From Shewanella corallii (lineage in GTDB: Bacteria; Pseudomonadota; Gammaproteobacteria; Enterobacterales; Shewanellaceae), in contig NZ_JAKIKT010000006.1 of the NCBI RefSeq assembly GCF_023349125.1, forward strand, positions 124,001-188,000: DNA of 64,000 nucleotides. Reading direction: 5' to 3'. The position numbers and the translations under genes are program-made. The notes under the pieces are model-generated. The model searched no databases, was not told where the DNA came from, and worked only from the letters and a program-made list of their open reading frames with translations. Shown here piece after piece: positions 26,608 through 36,426 of the stretch; within the stretch, counting starts at the first letter, position 1; the number at the start of each line of letters is the position of its first letter.

Positions 26608-28119
26608 TTAACTGAGCTCAGGCTTGGGTCTGGGCTTGAACAGTGCCAGCAAAGGCATCAACACCAGGTAAGAGATAAAGATAAAACCAAAGGTATAAAC
26701 AAATGCCAGCATGGTGGATTGCTGATGCAGCATTTGACTGAGCCAGGCAATAAATCCGGGATCGGTAATTGTGGTGTCCTTTATCGCGGCAGCCTGTTGA
26801 AGCAGTGGGTTATCAGGGCTCAGGGTGGCCCCCAGATTGTGCCAATTGGCCTGTTCACTGCGGCTGAAATAGGTATTGACGATGGAAATACCGAATGAGC
26901 CACCAATGGTTCGACACAGGTTAAACACCACCGCGCCGCCAACTGTGTCATCTTTGCTCAGGGTGGCGTAAGCAAGCTGGCTCAGTGGTGCAAACACCAA
27001 ACCCATTCCCGCGCCCTGAATAATACTGGGCAGCACCATCCAGAAAATATCCACATTGAGTGAGTACTGGGTCATAAACCAGGTGCCTGCGGCATTGAGT
27101 GACAAACCGACCAGAATCAGCATTCTGGCATCCAGTCTGTCCATAAAGCGCGACATAATCAGCAGCACTATGGCTGAGGTAAGCCCCCGTGGCGCCATCA
27201 GAAAGCCGGTAGTTTCAACTGGGTAATCCAGCAGTTGCTCCATCATCATGGGTTGCAACTGGGTAATACCAAACATGCCCATGGAGAAGCACGCCATGAT
27301 AAGACAGGAGACGGCCAGGTTTCTGTCCTTCAGCAACCACATGGGGGCAATATCCCCCTTGGTCATAAAGGAGCGGGTCACAAAGAAGATAATGGCGATG
27401 GCTGAGATGATGGCTGAGAAAAGGATCAGATTGTCGCTGAACCAGCCGGACTCATTACCCCTGTCCAGCACCATCTGCAGCAAGCCGATACCTATGGCCA
27501 TGCCGATAACCAAAGGCCAGTCGACTGAGGTTTGACCCTTGCCGTCCAGTTTGACGAAAAAGTAGAGCAGAGCCAGACAAAGAAGACCTACCGGCAGGTT
27601 GACGTAGAAGATCCAGCGCCAGTCCATATATTCGGTAATAATGCCGCCCACGGTAGGGCCGAGAATTGGTCCCAGCAGCACACCGACGCTGAACAGTGCC
27701 ATTGCTTTCCCCCGCTCCTGCGGCGGGAAGATTTGCACCATAATCGACTGCGACAGTGGAATCACAGAAGCGCCGAATGCCCCCTGCATCACTCTGAAAG
27801 TGACCATTTCCGTTAGTGTGTCTGCCTGACCACAGAGTGCTGAAGTGGTAATAAAACCCGCCACAGACACCAGCAGCAGGTTACGAATACCAAACTTCAG
27901 AGACAGATAACTGGCCAGAGGGATAAATATCGCTTCTGCCATGGAGTAAGAGGTCAGTACCCAGGTTATCTGCTCTGAGGTCACTCCCAGCGCGCCCATC
28001 ATATGTGGCAGGGCAACGTTGGCAATGGTCATATCCAGCAACACCATGATGGCTGACAGCATTACAGCCAATACGATCAGCAGTCTGGCAGTACCCTCCA
28101 CCGGAGCATTCTGGTTCAT
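26608..28119 (-). CDS. DHA2-family (14-TMS) MFS multidrug exporter, EmrB-like
   Basis: The product is 503 aa with 14 hydrophobic helices. TM1 motif LDMTIANVALPHMMGALG (motif D1) and WVLTSYSMAEAIFIPL are typical of DHA2/EmrB pumps, with GALGVTSEQ and antiporter motif C in GVLLGPILGPTVGG. It exports hydrophobic compounds or uncouplers by proton antiport. Its start overlaps the upstream HlyD-family gene stop by four bases, so they form an EmrAB-type pair needing an outer-membrane channel from elsewhere. No adjacent regulator is seen. Confidence 0.95.
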   Translation of the reverse strand: MNQNAPVEGTARLLIVLAVMLSAIMVLLDMTIANVALPHMMGALGVTSEQITWVLTSYSMAEAIFIPLASYLSLKFGIRNLLLVSVAGFITTSALCGQADTLTEMVTFRVMQGAFGASVIPLSQSIMVQIFPPQERGKAMALFSVGVLLGPILGPTVGGIITEYMDWRWIFYVNLPVGLLCLALLYFFVKLDGKGQTSVDWPLVIGMAIGIGLLQMVLDRGNESGWFSDNLILFSAIISAIAIIFFVTRSFMTKGDIAPMWLLKDRNLAVSCLIMACFSMGMFGITQLQPMMMEQLLDYPVETTGFLMAPRGLTSAIVLLIMSRFMDRLDARMLILVGLSLNAAGTWFMTQYSLNVDIFWMVLPSIIQGAGMGLVFAPLSQLAYATLSKDDTVGGAVVFNLCRTIGGSFGISIVNTYFSRSEQANWHNLGATLSPDNPLLQQAAAIKDTTITDPGFIAWLSQMLHQQSTMLAFVYTFGFIFISYLVLMPLLALFKPRPKPELS

Positions 28120-29132
28120 TTGCTGTTGGTTCCGGTCAGGGTATCAACTGTCACTTCGGCACTGGCACCAACCCGTAATGCCGGTTCCCCGGCCAGGGTT
28201 TGAATACTGATGCTGACAGGGAAACGTTGTGGCACTTTGACCCAGTTACCTGTGGCATTTTCCGGAGGCAGCAGAGAAAAAGAGGAACCGCTGGCAGGGG
28301 AGATAGCAATCACCTGACCTTCATAGGTCACGTTGGGATACATATCCAAGACTATGTCCGCTTTCATACCGGGTTTGAGCTTACCCACAGCACTCTCTTT
28401 ATAGTTGGCTTCGACCCAGAAAGTGTTGTCTTCAACCAATGGCATCATGGCGGTACCCGGCGCGACTACGCTGCCGGGACGAACGCTGACCTTGCCCAGA
28501 TTACCGCTGTGTGGCGCGCTGATATGGGTGTAGGAAAGATCCAGTGTCGCTTTTGATAACGCGGCCGCAGCCTGTTTGACCTGAGGGGCTTCATCGCCTT
28601 TGGCACCCTGCTGGGTGATCAGTTGAGACATCTTGGCACGTGCGGCTTCTACTGCAGTTTGAGCGGCGGCCAGCTGAGCCTTGATATCGTCACCCTGTTG
28701 CTGTGGCAGCAGGCCTTTGCTGACAAGATCCATGGTGCGGCGGTAGTTTTGCTGCACATCGGTCAGCTGGGCCACAGTGCTGTTGACGTTGGCACTGGCG
28801 GCCAGAATGGCATCGTCTGTTGCCTTGTTCTCCTGAGTTGCAACCTCATAGGCTGCTTTGGCTTGCTCATAGGCTGCCTGATAGGGCGCCGGATTGATCT
28901 CCACCAACAGGTCTCCTGCGTTGACGTGCTGATAGTTCTCAACATTGACCCGGATAACCTCACCACTGATCTGTGGTGCTACATACAGGACATTGGCATG
29001 GACATAGGCATCTTCTGTACTGGGATACTGCTCCTGATGATTAATGTAGAAATATCCGGCGGTGGCGAGCAGAGCGGCCAGCAGGGCCAGAACCAGTAAA
29101 TTACGGGCGATTTTGGAACCGGCTTGGGTCAT
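28116..29132 (-). CDS. HlyD-family membrane fusion protein, EmrA-like
   Basis: The product is 338 aa. A single N-terminal membrane helix (about residues 11-29, LLVLALLAALLATAGYFYI) leads to a periplasmic part with the lipoyl motif EDAYVHANVLYVAPQISG, a long coiled-coil hairpin (about 80-180) and the second lipoyl half (LDLSYTHISAPHSGNLGKVSVRPGS, where APHSG is the usual A-P-x-x-G element). It bridges the EmrB-like pump to a TolC-like channel. It is the first gene of the two-gene operon. Confidence 0.93.
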   Translation of the reverse strand: MTQAGSKIARNLLVLALLAALLATAGYFYINHQEQYPSTEDAYVHANVLYVAPQISGEVIRVNVENYQHVNAGDLLVEINPAPYQAAYEQAKAAYEVATQENKATDDAILAASANVNSTVAQLTDVQQNYRRTMDLVSKGLLPQQQGDDIKAQLAAAQTAVEAARAKMSQLITQQGAKGDEAPQVKQAAAALSKATLDLSYTHISAPHSGNLGKVSVRPGSVVAPGTAMMPLVEDNTFWVEANYKESAVGKLKPGMKADIVLDMYPNVTYEGQVIAISPASGSSFSLLPPENATGNWVKVPQRFPVSISIQTLAGEPALRVGASAEVTVDTLTGTNSK

Positions 29133-29455
29133 TTGATACCCCTGAGTATTGAGTAGGAAGTAAAAGGCGGGAAAGTTAAAAAAGTAGCAGAATGCCCATA
29201 GTCACGGGGTTAAGGGCAGCTTAAATTTTGTTCATGGAGTTTTTTGCTGATTTACCAGAGGTTTTAAGTGGACTGCTGGGGCAGGGTGACCGGGCTGAAC
29301 TGAAAAAGTTCATCTTTGTTGAGCAATTTGACCGTTTGCACCATGGTGATTGTCGGTTTCCTGTGCTGATTCACATTTGGTGATCAGGATGCTGGGGGGC
29401 TCAGTGGAGCGAGGGTATACTGCCGCCGAATTTGATTCTGAGTAGCAGGTTATCC
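29133..29455. other. Intergenic region between the EmrA-like and sulfotransferase genes
   Basis: A 323-bp divergent promoter region. It contains a 49-codon open frame at 29234-29383 (listed under findings) but no structure or RNA I can support. Confidence 0.5.
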
Positions 29456-31258
29456 ATGTTCAAACCGCTTTGTCGTCTTGGCCTTCTAACCCTGGCCCTG
29501 TCTTTTTCCGGTCACTCTCTGGCTGCGCTGACCGGCATGAAACCCATGCCTGCAGACGATGCGCCTTTGGGATATCTGATCCACAACCCTTATGAGAATG
29601 CACCTTTGACCGCACTGGTCACTCTGGGTGGACACAAGATTAAAGATGTTGAAGTCACAGTACATGCCAAAGGCGAAGCAGGCGTGCCGATCAGTTATAA
29701 GGTGTCTGATATCCGGGTGATGGATGAAGGCGGCGTACCCGTGTTTGGTTTGTACCCTGATTACCTCAACACCTTTACCGTGAGCTGGTCTGAGAAGGGC
29801 GAGCGTAAATCCCATGAATACCGGATGATGACGCCGGATGTGGACATGGGCTTTTCTGAGTCTCAGTGGGCTAAAGCGCCCAAGGTAACGGTAAAACATG
29901 TGGACCCTGAGTTTAAGGATCGCCTCTATTTTCTGAACTGGACCAATGCTGACGGCAAGGCATCTCCTTTGATGCACAACAACCCGGCCGCCCCTGGGGC
30001 CTTCTCATGGGATGGCAAGCCAGGTTTCTTTATTATCGATACTGCCGGTGACATTCGCTGGTATATGAATCCCTACACCACCCATAACGCTAAAAACTAT
30101 GATGATGCCGGTTATGCCATGGGTATGAACATTACCGATGATGGCAACATGGCGTGGGTTCAGGGACAAAGCTGGAAACATATGACCCTGATGGGACGCA
30201 TGATCGCTTCCCATTCCCTGCCGGGTAACTTTATCGATGCCTCCCATGAAGGTATTCAGGTGGAGAACGGTAACTTCCTGCTGCGGGTTGCTGCCAAAGA
30301 TTACACCCGCGCCGACGGCATGGTGGTCAATACGGTTCGCGATCACATTGTCGAGGTGGACGCCAACGGTAGGCTGGTGGATTACTGGGACCTGAATGAG
30401 ATTCTGGACCCTATGCGTGATGCGGCCCTGCTGTCGCTGGACGCAGGTGCCGTTTGCCTGAATATCGACCTGAAGCAGGCGGGCAAAGTGTCTACCGAAG
30501 AGGAACTGAGAAAGGCGCCTTATGGCGATATTCATGGCGTACAAACCGGCCGTAACTGGGCTCACGTTAACGCCGTGGATTATGACCCTGTGGATGACAG
30601 CATTATTGTGACCTCCCGTCATCAGTCGGCTGTGATCAAGATTGGCCGCGATAAAGAGGTTAAGTGGATCCTGAGCCCCTATATGGGCTGGGAAGGAAAA
30701 CTGGCAGAAAAGCTGCTGACACCGGTTGATGCTAAAGGCAACCCCCTGACCTGTACTGTACGTGGTTTCTGCAGCGGCACTGATTTCGATTTCTCCTACA
30801 CGCCGCACACAGGTTACAAGGTGGATGAGAAGGGCACCTGGACTGTATTCGACAATGGTGATGGCCGTCATCTGGCCCAGCCTATGTTCCCTACCGGCAA
30901 GTACAGCCGGGCAGTGGAGTACAAGATTGACGAAGACAAGATGACAGTTCAGCAGGTGTGGGAGTATGGCAAGGATGAGCTGGGCTATGACGGCTATTCC
31001 CCGGTGACTTCGATTGTGAAGTACCAGGCTGATAAAAACAGCATGATGAGCTACTTCGCCTCAGCGGGCCTGTTTGGGCTGGGCGGTGGTTACGGCAATA
31101 TGAAGTTGGATGACACCACAGGTAAAGTGCACTCGATTCTGGTTGAGCACAGATATGGTGAGAAGGAACCGGCAGTGCGTATTGATATCGACAGCCATGA
31201 CCTGTTTGCCACCGGCTATCGCGCCCAGGTGATCCGCCCGGCTGAAATGCTGAAATAA
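29456..31258 (+). CDS. Periplasmic arylsulfate sulfotransferase (ASST)
   Basis: The ATG at 29456 starts a clear signal peptide (LGLLTLALSFSGHSLAA); product 600 aa, matching bacterial ASST (about 598). These PAPS-independent enzymes move sulfate from one phenol to another in the periplasm through a sulfo-histidine. His residues in GRNWAHVNAVDYDP, TSRHQSAV and SYTPHTGY correspond to the active-site set; the last would be the sulfated one. Cys pair TCTVRGFC matches the single disulfide made by DsbL in E. coli. No dsbL/dsbI adjoin. It is a monocistronic gene ending at a terminator. Confidence 0.93.
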   Translation: MFKPLCRLGLLTLALSFSGHSLAALTGMKPMPADDAPLGYLIHNPYENAPLTALVTLGGHKIKDVEVTVHAKGEAGVPISYKVSDIRVMDEGGVPVFGLYPDYLNTFTVSWSEKGERKSHEYRMMTPDVDMGFSESQWAKAPKVTVKHVDPEFKDRLYFLNWTNADGKASPLMHNNPAAPGAFSWDGKPGFFIIDTAGDIRWYMNPYTTHNAKNYDDAGYAMGMNITDDGNMAWVQGQSWKHMTLMGRMIASHSLPGNFIDASHEGIQVENGNFLLRVAAKDYTRADGMVVNTVRDHIVEVDANGRLVDYWDLNEILDPMRDAALLSLDAGAVCLNIDLKQAGKVSTEEELRKAPYGDIHGVQTGRNWAHVNAVDYDPVDDSIIVTSRHQSAVIKIGRDKEVKWILSPYMGWEGKLAEKLLTPVDAKGNPLTCTVRGFCSGTDFDFSYTPHTGYKVDEKGTWTVFDNGDGRHLAQPMFPTGKYSRAVEYKIDEDKMTVQQVWEYGKDELGYDGYSPVTSIVKYQADKNSMMSYFASAGLFGLGGGYGNMKLDDTTGKVHSILVEHRYGEKEPAVRIDIDSHDLFATGYRAQVIRPAEMLK

Positions 31259-31278
31259 TTCCCAGGGAATACACGCAA

Positions 31279-31307
31279 AAAAAACCGGCTTTAAAGGCCG
31301 GTTTTTT
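31279..31307. terminator. Bidirectional terminator between ASST and amidohydrolase genes
   Basis: AAAAAACCGGC pairs with GCCGGTTTTTT across seven bases between two convergent genes. Confidence 0.92.
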
Positions 31308-31323
31308 GTTGTCTGAAAAAGGA

Positions 31324-32634
31324 CTATTGCTGCTTGTAGACCTTGCCATCCTTCATCACAAAGCTGACGTTTTCCAACAGGCTGATGTTCTTAAGCGGGT
31401 TGCCTTTTACGGCGATAATATCGGCAAGATAGCCGGGTTTTATCTGGCCCACATCGGTTTGCTTCATCAGTGCAGCGCTATTGATAGTGGCGGCCTGAAT
31501 TGCCTGCAGTGGCGTCATGCCAAAGGTCACCATACGGGAGAACTGCTTGCCATTATCCCCGTGGGGATAGATGGCAGCATCTGAGCCAAACACCATATTG
31601 GCACCGGCTTTCACCGCTTTACGGAAGCTTTCCCGCTGGGCTTTGGAGACCTGCTTTTCCTTATTGATATTCTCTTCGGGTACGCCATTGGCCTCACCAA
31701 AGGCCAGGGTGTATTCGGTGTTGTAGATATCGCAGGAAAGGTAAGTGCCGTGTTTTACTGCCAGCTTGATAGCCTCATCATCCATAAAGCTGCAGTGCTC
31801 AATACTGTCGATACCGGCGCGGATGGCATCCTTAATACCACTGGTACCGTGGGCGTGTGCCGCTATCACCAGGCCGCGCATATGAGCCTCTTCAGCCGCG
31901 GCTTTCAGCTCCTCAAAGGTGTATTGCTGAATGCCCACTTTGGTGCCCTTGGAGAACACGCCACCGGTGGCGCAGATTTTAATGGTGTTGGCACCGTATT
32001 TGATGTTCTCCCGAACCTTTTCCCGCACCGACCAGGGGCCATCGGCAACACCACCTGACTTTGCCTTCTTCTCCGGTGCACTGAAGTTATCGTCACAGTG
32101 CCCTCCGGTGACAGAGATTGAATGCCCTGCTGCCCAGATCCTCGGGCCTGGAATATCACCGTTATTAATGCCTTCCATCACGCCAATCACACTGTAACCG
32201 GCAGCCCCCAGGTTTCGCACTGTGGTGAATCCTGCTTCCAGTGTCTTACGGGCATTTTTGGCTGCAATCACAGTCTGGCGGGGGATGGAGTAGTTGCGGG
32301 AGGCGAGAAAGTTATCGTCGGCATCGCCACTCAGGTGTACATGCATGTCCATCAGGCCCGGTACCAGAGTTTCCTGATGCAGATGGAGCACACTGTCCAC
32401 ATTGGCAGGTTGTTTCAGCTCCCCCTGTTTACCGACTGCGGTGATGCGGCCATCTTCAATGATGATAGCGGGTTTACTGATCAGTTTGCCATTTTCCACA
32501 TCCAGCATGGCATCAGCGGTCAGGTAGGTGGTCTGGGCCATGGTGTGTGGCGCAAGCAGCATAAGGCCTGTGGCCAGCAATCGATTCAGGGTAGTCATCA
32601 GCAACATTATTTTTGTTAAATTCTTGTGCAGCAT
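31324..32634 (-). CDS. Exported amidohydrolase-family metal-dependent hydrolase
   Basis: The product is up to 436 aa with an N-terminal signal sequence (LLATGLMLLAPHTMAQ); ATGs at 32634, 32607 and 32598 are possible starts and none has a good ribosome site. Amidohydrolase superfamily metal ligands are visible: HVHLSGD (HxH), a probable metal-bridging Lys segment, AAHAHGTSGI, DSIEHCSFMD and FGSDAAIYPHGDN. The group includes Xaa-Pro dipeptidases and other imidazolonepropionase-like peptidases. A secreted dipeptidase role is the best guess. It stands alone, convergent with ASST. Confidence 0.85.
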   Translation of the reverse strand: MLHKNLTKIMLLMTTLNRLLATGLMLLAPHTMAQTTYLTADAMLDVENGKLISKPAIIIEDGRITAVGKQGELKQPANVDSVLHLHQETLVPGLMDMHVHLSGDADDNFLASRNYSIPRQTVIAAKNARKTLEAGFTTVRNLGAAGYSVIGVMEGINNGDIPGPRIWAAGHSISVTGGHCDDNFSAPEKKAKSGGVADGPWSVREKVRENIKYGANTIKICATGGVFSKGTKVGIQQYTFEELKAAAEEAHMRGLVIAAHAHGTSGIKDAIRAGIDSIEHCSFMDDEAIKLAVKHGTYLSCDIYNTEYTLAFGEANGVPEENINKEKQVSKAQRESFRKAVKAGANMVFGSDAAIYPHGDNGKQFSRMVTFGMTPLQAIQAATINSAALMKQTDVGQIKPGYLADIIAVKGNPLKNISLLENVSFVMKDGKVYKQQ

Positions 32635-32785
32635 AACTTACTGACGGCAGAACACAATCTGAGCAGTGTTGCGGAATATGTCGATCAGAGCGGTGGCATA
32701 GTGTCCGCACGGCTTGAGGAACAAGGGCTTAAGTGATACAAACTGGGAAATTATTGCAAATGCTTGTTGGCAACACGCACACCCT

Positions 32786-33277
32786 ATGAAGAAAGCCCAT
32801 CTGATCACCCGCGCCGGCTGGCAAGAGTTGGACCGGGAACTTAAGTACCTGTGGAAAGAGTATCGTCCTGAGATCACCAAAAAAGTGCAGGAAGCTGCCG
32901 CTCAGGGTGATCGTTCCGAAAACGCTGATTACACCTATAACAAACGCCTGCTGCGCCAAATAGACAGCCGGGTGCGTTATCTGGTGAAGCGATTGGAGGA
33001 GCTGAAAATCGTCGACTACGACCCTCAGCAAGAGGGCAAGATTTTCTTCGGTGCTTGGTTCGAGCTGGAAAACGAAGAGGGTGATGTGGTGCGCTATCGT
33101 ATTGTCGGCAAAGATGAGCTGGATACCAAGCTGGGCTATATCACCATAGATTCGCCTATGGCCCGAGCCCTTATTGGCAAACAGGTCGATGATGAAGTGA
33201 CAGTCCAGACTCCTTCAGGTCCAAAAGAGTGGTACGTCAATGCCATTCGCTACAAGCCTTTTGAAGAAACCGAATAA
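32786..33277 (+). CDS. greB: Transcription elongation factor GreB
   Basis: The ATG at 32786 is chosen because the product (163 aa) then begins KKAHLITRAGWQELDRELKYLW, the GreB N-terminus. The coiled coil tip carries the acidic pair in AQGDRSENADYTYNKR that reaches into the RNA polymerase secondary channel and stimulates cleavage of backtracked RNA. The C-terminal FKBP-like domain has YITIDSPMARALIGKQVDDEV. GreB rather than GreA is indicated by the basic run KRLLRQIDSRVRYLVKRLE. It is followed by tex about 100 bp on, the same order as in many gamma-proteobacteria. Confidence 0.95.
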   Translation: MKKAHLITRAGWQELDRELKYLWKEYRPEITKKVQEAAAQGDRSENADYTYNKRLLRQIDSRVRYLVKRLEELKIVDYDPQQEGKIFFGAWFELENEEGDVVRYRIVGKDELDTKLGYITIDSPMARALIGKQVDDEVTVQTPSGPKEWYVNAIRYKPFEETE

Positions 33278-33379
33278 TGTTGTTGAGTTCAGAAATCCAG
33301 CCAGGGTTAACCCCTGCTCCATCGCTGTGATATCTTGACTGGCAGCCTCAAAGCCATACTGAATATCGAAACCAAGACT

Positions 33380-35725
33380 ATGCAAAATATTGCCCGGATT
33401 ATTGCTCAGGAACTCAATGTTCGTGAGCAGCAGGTAAATGCCACTATTGGCCTGCTGGATGAAGGCTCGACCGTGCCTTTTATTGCCCGTTACCGTAAGG
33501 AAGTGACCGGAGGTCTGGATGACACTCAGTTGCGTAACCTGTTCAGCCGTTTGGGCTACCTGCGTGAGCTGAATGACCGCAGACAGGTGATCCTGTCCAG
33601 CATTCAGGCTCAGGGCAAGTTGACGCCAGAGCTGACCGAGGCTCTGAACAGTGCCGATTCCAAGACCCGCCTGGAAGATCTTTACCTGCCATACAAGCCC
33701 AAGCGCCGTACCAAAGGCCAAATCGCGGTCGAAGCGGGTATTGAGCCTCTGGCCGATATGCTGTTGGCAGATCGCAGCTTGTCTCCCGAAGCTAAAGCCG
33801 CCGAGTTTATCAACGCTGAAGCAGGGTTTGCTGATACCAAGGCTGTGCTGGATGGTGCCCGATATATTTTGATGGAGCGTTTCGCCGAGGACGCCGAGCT
33901 GATCCGCAAGGTGCGTGAGCAGTTGCAAAGCCAGGCTGAGCTGGTGAGCAAGGTGATGGCTGGCAAAGAGAAAGAAGGTGCCAAGTTCCGCGATTATTTT
34001 GAGCACAACGAAGCCATTACCAAGGTGCCTTCTCACCGTGCGCTGGCCATGTTGCGTGGTCGCAATGAGGGCATTCTGAGCCTGTCGCTGGATGCTGACC
34101 CTGGCTCTGAAGCCAGCGGCAGCGTATGCGAGCAGACCATTATCGACCATCTGAAACTGAACCTGGGGTCAGGTGAAACCGATCAGTGGCTGCGGGCAGT
34201 GGTGACCGCCACCTGGCGCATCAAGATCGCTCTACAGATGGAAACCGAGTTTGTTGCCCGCATGCGTGAACAGGCAGAAGATGAAGCCATTAAGGTGTTT
34301 GCCCGTAACCTGGGCGACCTGCTGATGGCGCCGCCTGCCGGTGCCAAGGCGACCATGGGTCTGGATCCCGGTCTGCGTACCGGTGTGAAAGTGGCTGTGG
34401 TCGATACCACAGGCAAGCTTGTGGCTCATACCACCATCTTCCCCCACGCACCGCAGAACCAATGGGAAAAATCAGTTCGCACCCTGGCCAATCTGGCAAA
34501 AATGCACAAGGTTGAGTTGGTGGCTGTGGGCAATGGTACCGCATCCCGTGAAACCGATAAGCTGGCCGCCGAGCTGCTGGCTTATGTTAAAGACACTGCA
34601 CCCAATATCAACAAGGTAATGGTGTCTGAAGCCGGTGCGTCTGTTTATTCCGCTTCCGAGTTGGCTGCCGCTGAATTCCCGGATCTGGATGTCAGCCTGC
34701 GTGGTGCGGTCTCTATCGCCCGTCGCTTGCAGGACCCACTGGCAGAGTTGGTGAAGATTGAACCCAAGTCTATCGGTGTGGGTCAATACCAGCACGATGT
34801 CAGTCAGAGCCAGCTGTCCTCATCACTGGAAGCTGTGGTGGAAGACTGTGTAAACCGTGTTGGTGTGGATGTGAATATGGCGTCTGCACCACTGCTGGCT
34901 CAGGTTGCCGGTTTGAACAAGACACTGGCCAAGAACGTGGTGGATTACCGCGACGCCAATGGCCGCTTCAATACCCGTAAAGAGCTGTTGAAGGTGTCCC
35001 GCCTTGGCCCCAAAGCCTATGAGCAGGCCGCAGGCTTCCTGCGTATCAGCGAAGGCAGCAATCCACTGGATAGATCAGCGGTTCACCCGGAAGCCTACAC
35101 TCTGGTAGAGGGGATTGCCGCTGCCAAAGGCGTGCCGGTTGATGCTCTCATCGGCAACACAGAACTGCTGCGCACCCTGAATGCTGCTGACTTCACGACA
35201 GAAGCTTTTGGTCTGCCAACTGTGACAGATATTCTGGCCGAGCTGGACAAACCGGGTCGCGATCCCCGAGGTGAGTTTAAAACCGCGAAGTTCAAAGATG
35301 GTGTTGAAGAGCTGAAAGACCTGAAGGTTGAGATGATCCTGGAAGGCGTGGTGACCAATGTGACCAACTTCGGTGCCTTCGTGGATATCGGTGTACACCA
35401 GGATGGTTTGGTGCATATCTCCTCCCTGACCGACAAGTTCGTGTCTGATCCTCATACCGTGGTGAAAGCGGGTGATGTGGTGAAGGTGAAGGTGATGGAA
35501 GTGGATGTGGAGCGCCGTCGTATCGGTTTGTCCATGCGTCTGGATGAAAAACCTCAGCCTGCTGGCAGCAAACCACAACACAAAGGCCATAACCATGGTG
35601 GTAACAAGGGACAGCACAAAGGTGGCAACAAGCCCAAACAGGGTGGCCGTCAGCAGTCCAATCAACCCATTAATGCTGCTATGGGTAATGCTTTCGCTGA
35701 TGCATTTGCCAAGCTGAAGAAGTAA
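33380..35725 (+). CDS. tex: Tex-family RNA-binding protein
   Basis: The start at 33380 gives 781 aa beginning [19 protein letters not shown], as in Tex proteins. Domains in order: N-terminal helical region with [11 protein letters not shown], a YqgF/RuvC-like domain ([17 protein letters not shown], about residue 330), helix-hairpin-helix repeats ([21 protein letters not shown]), and an S1 RNA-binding domain ([28 protein letters not shown], about 655-725). The tail is Gly/His/Lys/Asn/Gln-rich and low complexity. Tex influences transcription and stress tolerance in several bacteria. It follows greB. Confidence 0.96.
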   Translation: MQNIARIIAQELNVREQQVNATIGLLDEGSTVPFIARYRKEVTGGLDDTQLRNLFSRLGYLRELNDRRQVILSSIQAQGKLTPELTEALNSADSKTRLEDLYLPYKPKRRTKGQIAVEAGIEPLADMLLADRSLSPEAKAAEFINAEAGFADTKAVLDGARYILMERFAEDAELIRKVREQLQSQAELVSKVMAGKEKEGAKFRDYFEHNEAITKVPSHRALAMLRGRNEGILSLSLDADPGSEASGSVCEQTIIDHLKLNLGSGETDQWLRAVVTATWRIKIALQMETEFVARMREQAEDEAIKVFARNLGDLLMAPPAGAKATMGLDPGLRTGVKVAVVDTTGKLVAHTTIFPHAPQNQWEKSVRTLANLAKMHKVELVAVGNGTASRETDKLAAELLAYVKDTAPNINKVMVSEAGASVYSASELAAAEFPDLDVSLRGAVSIARRLQDPLAELVKIEPKSIGVGQYQHDVSQSQLSSSLEAVVEDCVNRVGVDVNMASAPLLAQVAGLNKTLAKNVVDYRDANGRFNTRKELLKVSRLGPKAYEQAAGFLRISEGSNPLDRSAVHPEAYTLVEGIAAAKGVPVDALIGNTELLRTLNAADFTTEAFGLPTVTDILAELDKPGRDPRGEFKTAKFKDGVEELKDLKVEMILEGVVTNVTNFGAFVDIGVHQDGLVHISSLTDKFVSDPHTVVKAGDVVKVKVMEVDVERRRIGLSMRLDEKPQPAGSKPQHKGHNHGGNKGQHKGGNKPKQGGRQQSNQPINAAMGNAFADAFAKLKK

Positions 35726-35777
35726 GTCTGCTTTGAACTCTGGCTTGTATATACAAGCTGGGACCGACAGAGACATC

Positions 35778-35816
35778 AATCCCTCACAGCCTATTATAAG
35801 GCGTGGGGGATTTTTA
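35778..35816 (+). terminator. Probable terminator of tex
   Basis: AATCCCTCACAGCC and GGCGTGGGGGATT form an imperfect stem followed by a T-run about 50 bp past the tex stop codon. Confidence 0.7.
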
Positions 35817-35854
35817 TTTGCATTGATTTTGAATTGGGCTTTCAGCGGGAAGTA

Positions 35855-36361
35855 TCAGGCCTGCAGTTCCAGCCTGGGCAGATCTCTTGGAGTGCTGGTG
35901 GACTGATAAGTGTCCTTGATGATGGTGCCTATCTGCCGATAGAACCTGGGGGCTTCGTTGGGGAAGGGATGGCTGGAGTCACCTTGCATCTGCTTACCCG
36001 TAGCCTCTGTGGTTTGAGTCCTGTCCCGTATATCCCGTCTGTTAAGTCCACCGCCTTTGGTGGCCAACTTAGCCAGGGCTGCCTGCTCAGTGCGAGGTAA
36101 CTGCCTCTCGGTTCCCTGTTGCTGCTCTCTGGTTTGCTGCTGTTGTTGACCCGACTGTCTCTGTTGGATTCGGTCCTGGCGCTCCTGCTGTTGCTCTGTC
36201 GCCCTTTCCTGGCGCTGCTCCAGCCCGCGTTCCTGATAGGTTTTACCCAACTGCTGTGGCGGCAGTAATGGCGGACGTTGCTGGTTATCCACCCGCGCGC
36301 TGTCAGTAGCCACATTGGTTGTGGCTACAGGCACATTGGGATAGTTGGACACCAGCTGCAT
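35855..36361 (-). CDS. Gln/Arg-rich hypothetical protein
   Basis: The product is 168 aa with no signal peptide or membrane segment. Residues about 45-95 are extremely rich in Gln, Arg and Glu with repeated QQQ, EQR and ERQ units, so an extended charged helix or disordered segment is likely. The C-terminal 40 residues (FPNEAPRFYRQIGTIIKDTYQS) look folded and more conserved. No family is recognised. It lies between the convergent tex gene and bioH on the same strand as bioH, separated by about 65 bp. A real gene is likely from its length and orderly end, but function is unknown. Confidence 0.65.
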   Translation of the reverse strand: MQLVSNYPNVPVATTNVATDSARVDNQQRPPLLPPQQLGKTYQERGLEQRQERATEQQQERQDRIQQRQSGQQQQQTREQQQGTERQLPRTEQAALAKLATKGGGLNRRDIRDRTQTTEATGKQMQGDSSHPFPNEAPRFYRQIGTIIKDTYQSTSTPRDLPRLELQA

Positions 36362-36426
36362 AGTTAACCCTGCTTTAAGCTCTCTGCTTAAATAATAGTC
36401 AATTGTGCCGCGAGGTTAAAGGCCTT

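Noticed and set aside
33215-34150. 311-codon open frame on the minus strand inside tex
   Set aside because: Antisense to the Tex coding region, with the Leu/Gln/His composition of a shadow frame and no domain.
35577-35660. Repeated Gly/His/Lys stretch at the tex 3' end as a possible tandem repeat or CRISPR-like unit
   Set aside because: It is a low-complexity protein tail in frame with Tex and does not form regular repeats and spacers.
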